Assembly (NCBI GenBank): GCA_038230415.1
Contig: JBBRNH010000103.1
Location: forward strand, 1 to 17,221
Reading direction: 5' to 3'
Source of the DNA: JBBRNH01 sp038230415
Lineage (GTDB): Bacteria > Bacteroidota > Bacteroidia > Cytophagales > Spirosomataceae
DNA: 17,221 bases
How positions within the stretch are numbered: the first letter of the stretch is position 1; every line of letters begins with the position of its first letter. Below the pieces are notes generated by a model that had not been told where the DNA came from, made no database searches, and saw only the letters and a list, made by a program, of their open reading frames with translations. The position numbers were made by a program, and so were the translations under genes. Shown here piece by piece: positions 14,854 through 17,221 of this stretch.

Positions 14854-14861
14854 TATCTTTG
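14854..14861 (+). promoter_or_regulatory. Candidate -7 promoter element TATCTTTG
   Basis: An exact TAnnTTTG match 36 bases before the acyl-CoA dehydrogenase ATG at 14898. No -33 element is visible at normal spacing. Its last base is the first base of the 14-bp tandem repeat, so transcription would begin within the first repeat copy. Confidence 0.5.
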
Positions 14862-14888
14862 TTGACCCAAAACTGTTGACCCAAAACT
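14861..14888 (+). repeat. Perfect 2 x 14-bp direct repeat in the leader of the acyl-CoA dehydrogenase gene
   Basis: gttgacccaaaact occurs twice without a gap (14861-14874 and 14875-14888). A related stretch, acgaacccaatg, leads into the ATG at 14898. It sits just downstream of the -7 element and would lie mostly in the 5' untranslated leader. It may be a recent slippage duplication or a tandem binding site. Confidence 0.85.
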
Positions 14889-14897
14889 ACGAACCCA

Positions 14898-16709
14898 ATG
14901 CCAACGCCGTTTTTCTCGCCCCGCGATTTACAGTTTCATCTCTATGAAGTCCTGAACGCCGAACAACTCAGCCAACTGCCTTATTTTCAAGACCACGACC
15001 GGGCCTCGTTTGATATGGTGCTGGATGCAGCCGCCCAAATCAGCGAAACCCTGCTGCGGCCATTGCTCACGGTGATGGATCGCGACGAGCCGCAACTCGT
15101 GGATGGTAAAATTAGGGTGCATCCGGCAATGCGGGCCATTATCAAACGCTTCGGCGACGATGGCTGGATTAACTCCCCGTTTAGCTATGCCGAGGGTGGG
15201 CAGCAGTTTCCGTCAACGCTGATGAACGCATCTACGTTTATTTTCGGTGCGGCCAATTATTCGTCGAGCGTATTCCCGTTTTTGACAACGGGCGCGGCCA
15301 ACCTCCTTCGCACCTTCGGCTCGCCCGAACTCGTGGCCCGCTTCACGCCCAAGATGTATGCCGGTGAGTGGCAAGGCACAATGGCCCTCACCGAACCCGA
15401 TGCCGGGTCGTCGCTGTCTGACATTACCACCTCCGCCGAACCGACCGACACCGAAGGCACGTATCGCATCAAAGGCCAGAAAATTTATATCTCTGCCGGA
15501 GACCACGATGCCTGCGACAACGTGATTCACCTCATGCTGGCAAAAATTAAGGGTGGCCCGGCGGGAACAAAAGGCATTTCGCTGTTTGCCGTGCCGCAGC
15601 ATCGGCCCGCAGTGGATTTGTCTGAAAATCAGACACTTGTGCCGAACGACGTGCTGACGGCGGGTGTCTATCACAAGATGGGTTACAAAGGTGCGCCGAT
15701 TGCTCACCTCATGGTTGGCTCAAATGATGGTACGCTTGGCTACCTCGTTGGCGAACCGCATCAGGGTCTGCGGTATATGTTTCAGATGATGAATGAAGCC
15801 CGCGTCGGCGTGGGTATGAACGCTGTTTCTATCGGTACGGCGGCCTATTATGCATCGCTTGCCTACGCCAAAGAACGGCCACAGGGCCGACCAATTGCCG
15901 AGAAAGACCCCAAAAAGCCACAGGTCAAAATTATTGAACATGCCGACGTGAAACGGATGTTGCTGTTTCAGAAAGCCGTGCTGGAGGGTTCTTTGGGATT
16001 GCTTTTGCAGTGCAGTCTGTATGCTGATATTGCCCATGCCGGCGAGGGCGAAGCCAAAGAACGGGCCGCGCTCTTGCTGGATTTGCTCACCCCGATTGCC
16101 AAATCGTATCCGTCAGAAATGGCGTGTCTGACCACTTCGGCGGCTGTGCAGATTTTAGGCGGAGCGGGTTACACAACTGATTTTCCCGTTGAGCAGTTTT
16201 ATCGTGAAGCCCGGATTCACCCCATCCACGAAGGCACAACCGGGATACATGGCCTTGATTTGCTGGGCCGCAAAGTGACCATGCACGGCGGAAAAGCCGT
16301 GCAATTGCTGGCCGAAGAAATCGGGCAAGCCATTCTTGCTGTACATCAACTGCCTGATCTACAACCCTTAGCCGACCAGCTCGCTGATGCGTTGACCGAA
16401 CTAAACAGGATCACGCAACACTTGCTGGCAATGACAAAGACCGACACCGAAGCCGCCTTAGCCGATGCCACGCTCTACCTCGAACTATTTGGGATTGTGG
16501 TTATTGCGTGGCAGTGGCTTCGGCAGGCAACGGTTGCCAATCAAGCCCTGCCCGATGCCACTGCTGACGACGACCGGAATTTTTACCGGGGCAAACTCGC
16601 CACGGCGCGGTACTTTTTCGAATATGAACTCGTTAAGCGTCACGCGCTCGTCCAACGGTTACAATCTGAAAACCCGGTGACGGTGGCGATGCAGGGCGAG
16701 TGGTTTTAA
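14898..16709 (+). CDS. Acyl-CoA dehydrogenase, ~600-residue long type
   Basis: A 603-residue flavoprotein of the long acyl-CoA dehydrogenase group, which carries an extra C-terminal domain and includes DmdC-like and related enzymes. It introduces a trans-2 double bond into an acyl-CoA, passing electrons to ETF. Seen in order: an N-terminal helical domain, MALTEPDAGSSLSDITTSA (FAD and substrate contact), YRIKGQKIYISAGDHD, MNEARVGVGMNAVSIGTAAYYASLAYAKER, QILGGAGYTTDFPVEQFYREARI and the catalytic-base region HPIHEGTTGIHGLDLLGRK with probable catalytic Glu445. The C-terminal ~150 residues are helical (Acetyl-CoA-dehydrogenase-C-like). Chain-length specificity cannot be assigned, and 3-methylthiopropanoyl-CoA activity should not be assumed. 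ATG 14898 fits the family start. The MutS-family gene follows 3 bp after the stop. Confidence 0.93.
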   Translation: MPTPFFSPRDLQFHLYEVLNAEQLSQLPYFQDHDRASFDMVLDAAAQISETLLRPLLTVMDRDEPQLVDGKIRVHPAMRAIIKRFGDDGWINSPFSYAEGGQQFPSTLMNASTFIFGAANYSSSVFPFLTTGAANLLRTFGSPELVARFTPKMYAGEWQGTMALTEPDAGSSLSDITTSAEPTDTEGTYRIKGQKIYISAGDHDACDNVIHLMLAKIKGGPAGTKGISLFAVPQHRPAVDLSENQTLVPNDVLTAGVYHKMGYKGAPIAHLMVGSNDGTLGYLVGEPHQGLRYMFQMMNEARVGVGMNAVSIGTAAYYASLAYAKERPQGRPIAEKDPKKPQVKIIEHADVKRMLLFQKAVLEGSLGLLLQCSLYADIAHAGEGEAKERAALLLDLLTPIAKSYPSEMACLTTSAAVQILGGAGYTTDFPVEQFYREARIHPIHEGTTGIHGLDLLGRKVTMHGGKAVQLLAEEIGQAILAVHQLPDLQPLADQLADALTELNRITQHLLAMTKTDTEAALADATLYLELFGIVVIAWQWLRQATVANQALPDATADDDRNFYRGKLATARYFFEYELVKRHALVQRLQSENPVTVAMQGEWF

Positions 16710-16712
16710 TAT

Positions 16713-17221
16713 ATGCAACAAACGTTTCTTTCCCGTCAGGCTCATTTTCAGCAACGTGCCGACGTTGCTCAACAGCAATATAACACACTGGCTATCTGGC
16801 GATTAATTGCTTTTCTGGCTACGGTTGCCGCCCTCTGGATTTTGATAAGCGCCAATCAGATAGCCGCGTCAATCGGTGCAGGATTGGCTGGTTTTGCCGC
16901 GTTTTTGTGGCTGCTGAAACGCCATCAGGCCGTTGGCCGCGAGCGTGATTTGCACCGAAACCGCGCGTTTATCAATCAGGATGAAGCCGCCCGGCTCGAC
17001 CGCCGATACCTTCGCCCCGAAACCGGCGCGGAGTTTATGAATCCCAATCACTCGTATTCGGGCGATTTAGACGTGTTTGGGCCGCACTCGCTGTTTCGGC
17101 TCCTGAACCGGACCCATACCCACAACGGGCGGCAACGGCTGGCAAACTGGCTGCAACGGCTCCCAACCGATATGGCGCAGATTCATTTTCGGCAACAGGC
17201 CACCGCCGACCTGCTGCCCCA
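16713..17221 (+). CDS. MutS-family protein with N-terminal membrane helices, 5' part (3' end outside window)
   Basis: An open frame from ATG 16713 to the window edge (169 codons plus two bases) starts 3 bp after the acyl-CoA dehydrogenase stop. It has a polar N-terminus, two hydrophobic stretches (about 28-46 and 50-68: WRLIAFLATVAALWILI and IGAGLAGFAAFLWLL), then a basic segment and a MutS-core-like stretch DLDVFGPHSLFRLLNRTHTHNGRQRLANWLQRLP (118-151, quoted in two parts: DLDVFGPHSLF and LLNRTHTHNGRQRLANWL). This matches the core domain seen in the shorter MutS-related proteins of Bacteroidota, which have membrane helices in place of the mismatch-recognition domain. The ATPase domain would lie beyond the window. 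A role in mismatch repair should not be assumed. The tight spacing suggests co-transcription with the dehydrogenase. Confidence 0.78.
   Translation, partial: MQQTFLSRQAHFQQRADVAQQQYNTLAIWRLIAFLATVAALWILISANQIAASIGAGLAGFAAFLWLLKRHQAVGRERDLHRNRAFINQDEAARLDRRYLRPETGAEFMNPNHSYSGDLDVFGPHSLFRLLNRTHTHNGRQRLANWLQRLPTDMAQIHFRQQATADLLP

Overview
The window looks like a chromosomal segment from a Cytophagales bacterium (Bacteroidota), probably Spirosoma or a close relative. This is inferred from moderately GC-rich DNA, several -7 promoter elements of the Bacteroidota form TAnnTTTG, little sign of Shine-Dalgarno sequences, and gene types common in that group (Uma2 nucleases, a DUF2231/planctomycete-type cytochrome c/LRR protein, a long acyl-CoA dehydrogenase, a membrane-anchored MutS homologue). 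No rRNA, tRNA, CRISPR array, integrase or intact insertion sequence was seen.

Layout. Positions 1-1493 hold the 3' end of queA (queuosine synthesis) and ispD (MEP isoprenoid pathway). They are separated by three tandem 41-bp units, each with a perfect hairpin, which obscure the ispD start. Positions 1613-3829 are an accessory patch: a YD-repeat-like lipoprotein, a probable PD-(D/E)XK-fold protein, a convergent Cys-rich hypothetical that overlaps it, and a small gene that appears broken by a GT-dinucleotide frameshift. Positions 3882-7888 are a tight same-strand run, nadA-nadB-rimB-rimK, combining the first two steps of de novo NAD synthesis with an alpha-L-glutamate ligase and its RimB-type protease partner. 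Positions 8003-12294 encode two large envelope proteins: a membrane cytochrome-like protein with leucine-rich repeats, and a secreted SASA-type esterase with a triplicated C-terminal domain on Thr/Pro linkers. Positions 12352-13677 (minus strand) carry a Uma2-family gene followed closely by nadC. Positions 13777-17221 (plus strand) carry a Gfo/Idh/MocA oxidoreductase, a ~600-aa acyl-CoA dehydrogenase and the 5' part of a membrane-anchored MutS-family gene that runs off the window.

How the genes work together. NadB (aspartate to iminoaspartate), NadA (to quinolinate) and NadC (to nicotinate mononucleotide) are all present within about 9.3 kb, but nadC is in a separate, oppositely oriented unit. 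RimK and RimB are expected to add and trim glutamate tails on a protein target, ribosomal protein S6 in the classical case. The remaining genes look like independent units.

No single large undescribed system is evident. The best leads are the palindromic tandem repeat at ispD together with a second small palindrome inside ispD, the triplicated domain and Cys-containing C-terminus of the esterase-like protein, the nadAB-rimBK linkage, the frameshifted minigene beside the nadA promoter, and a perfect 2x14-bp repeat in the acyl-CoA dehydrogenase leader.
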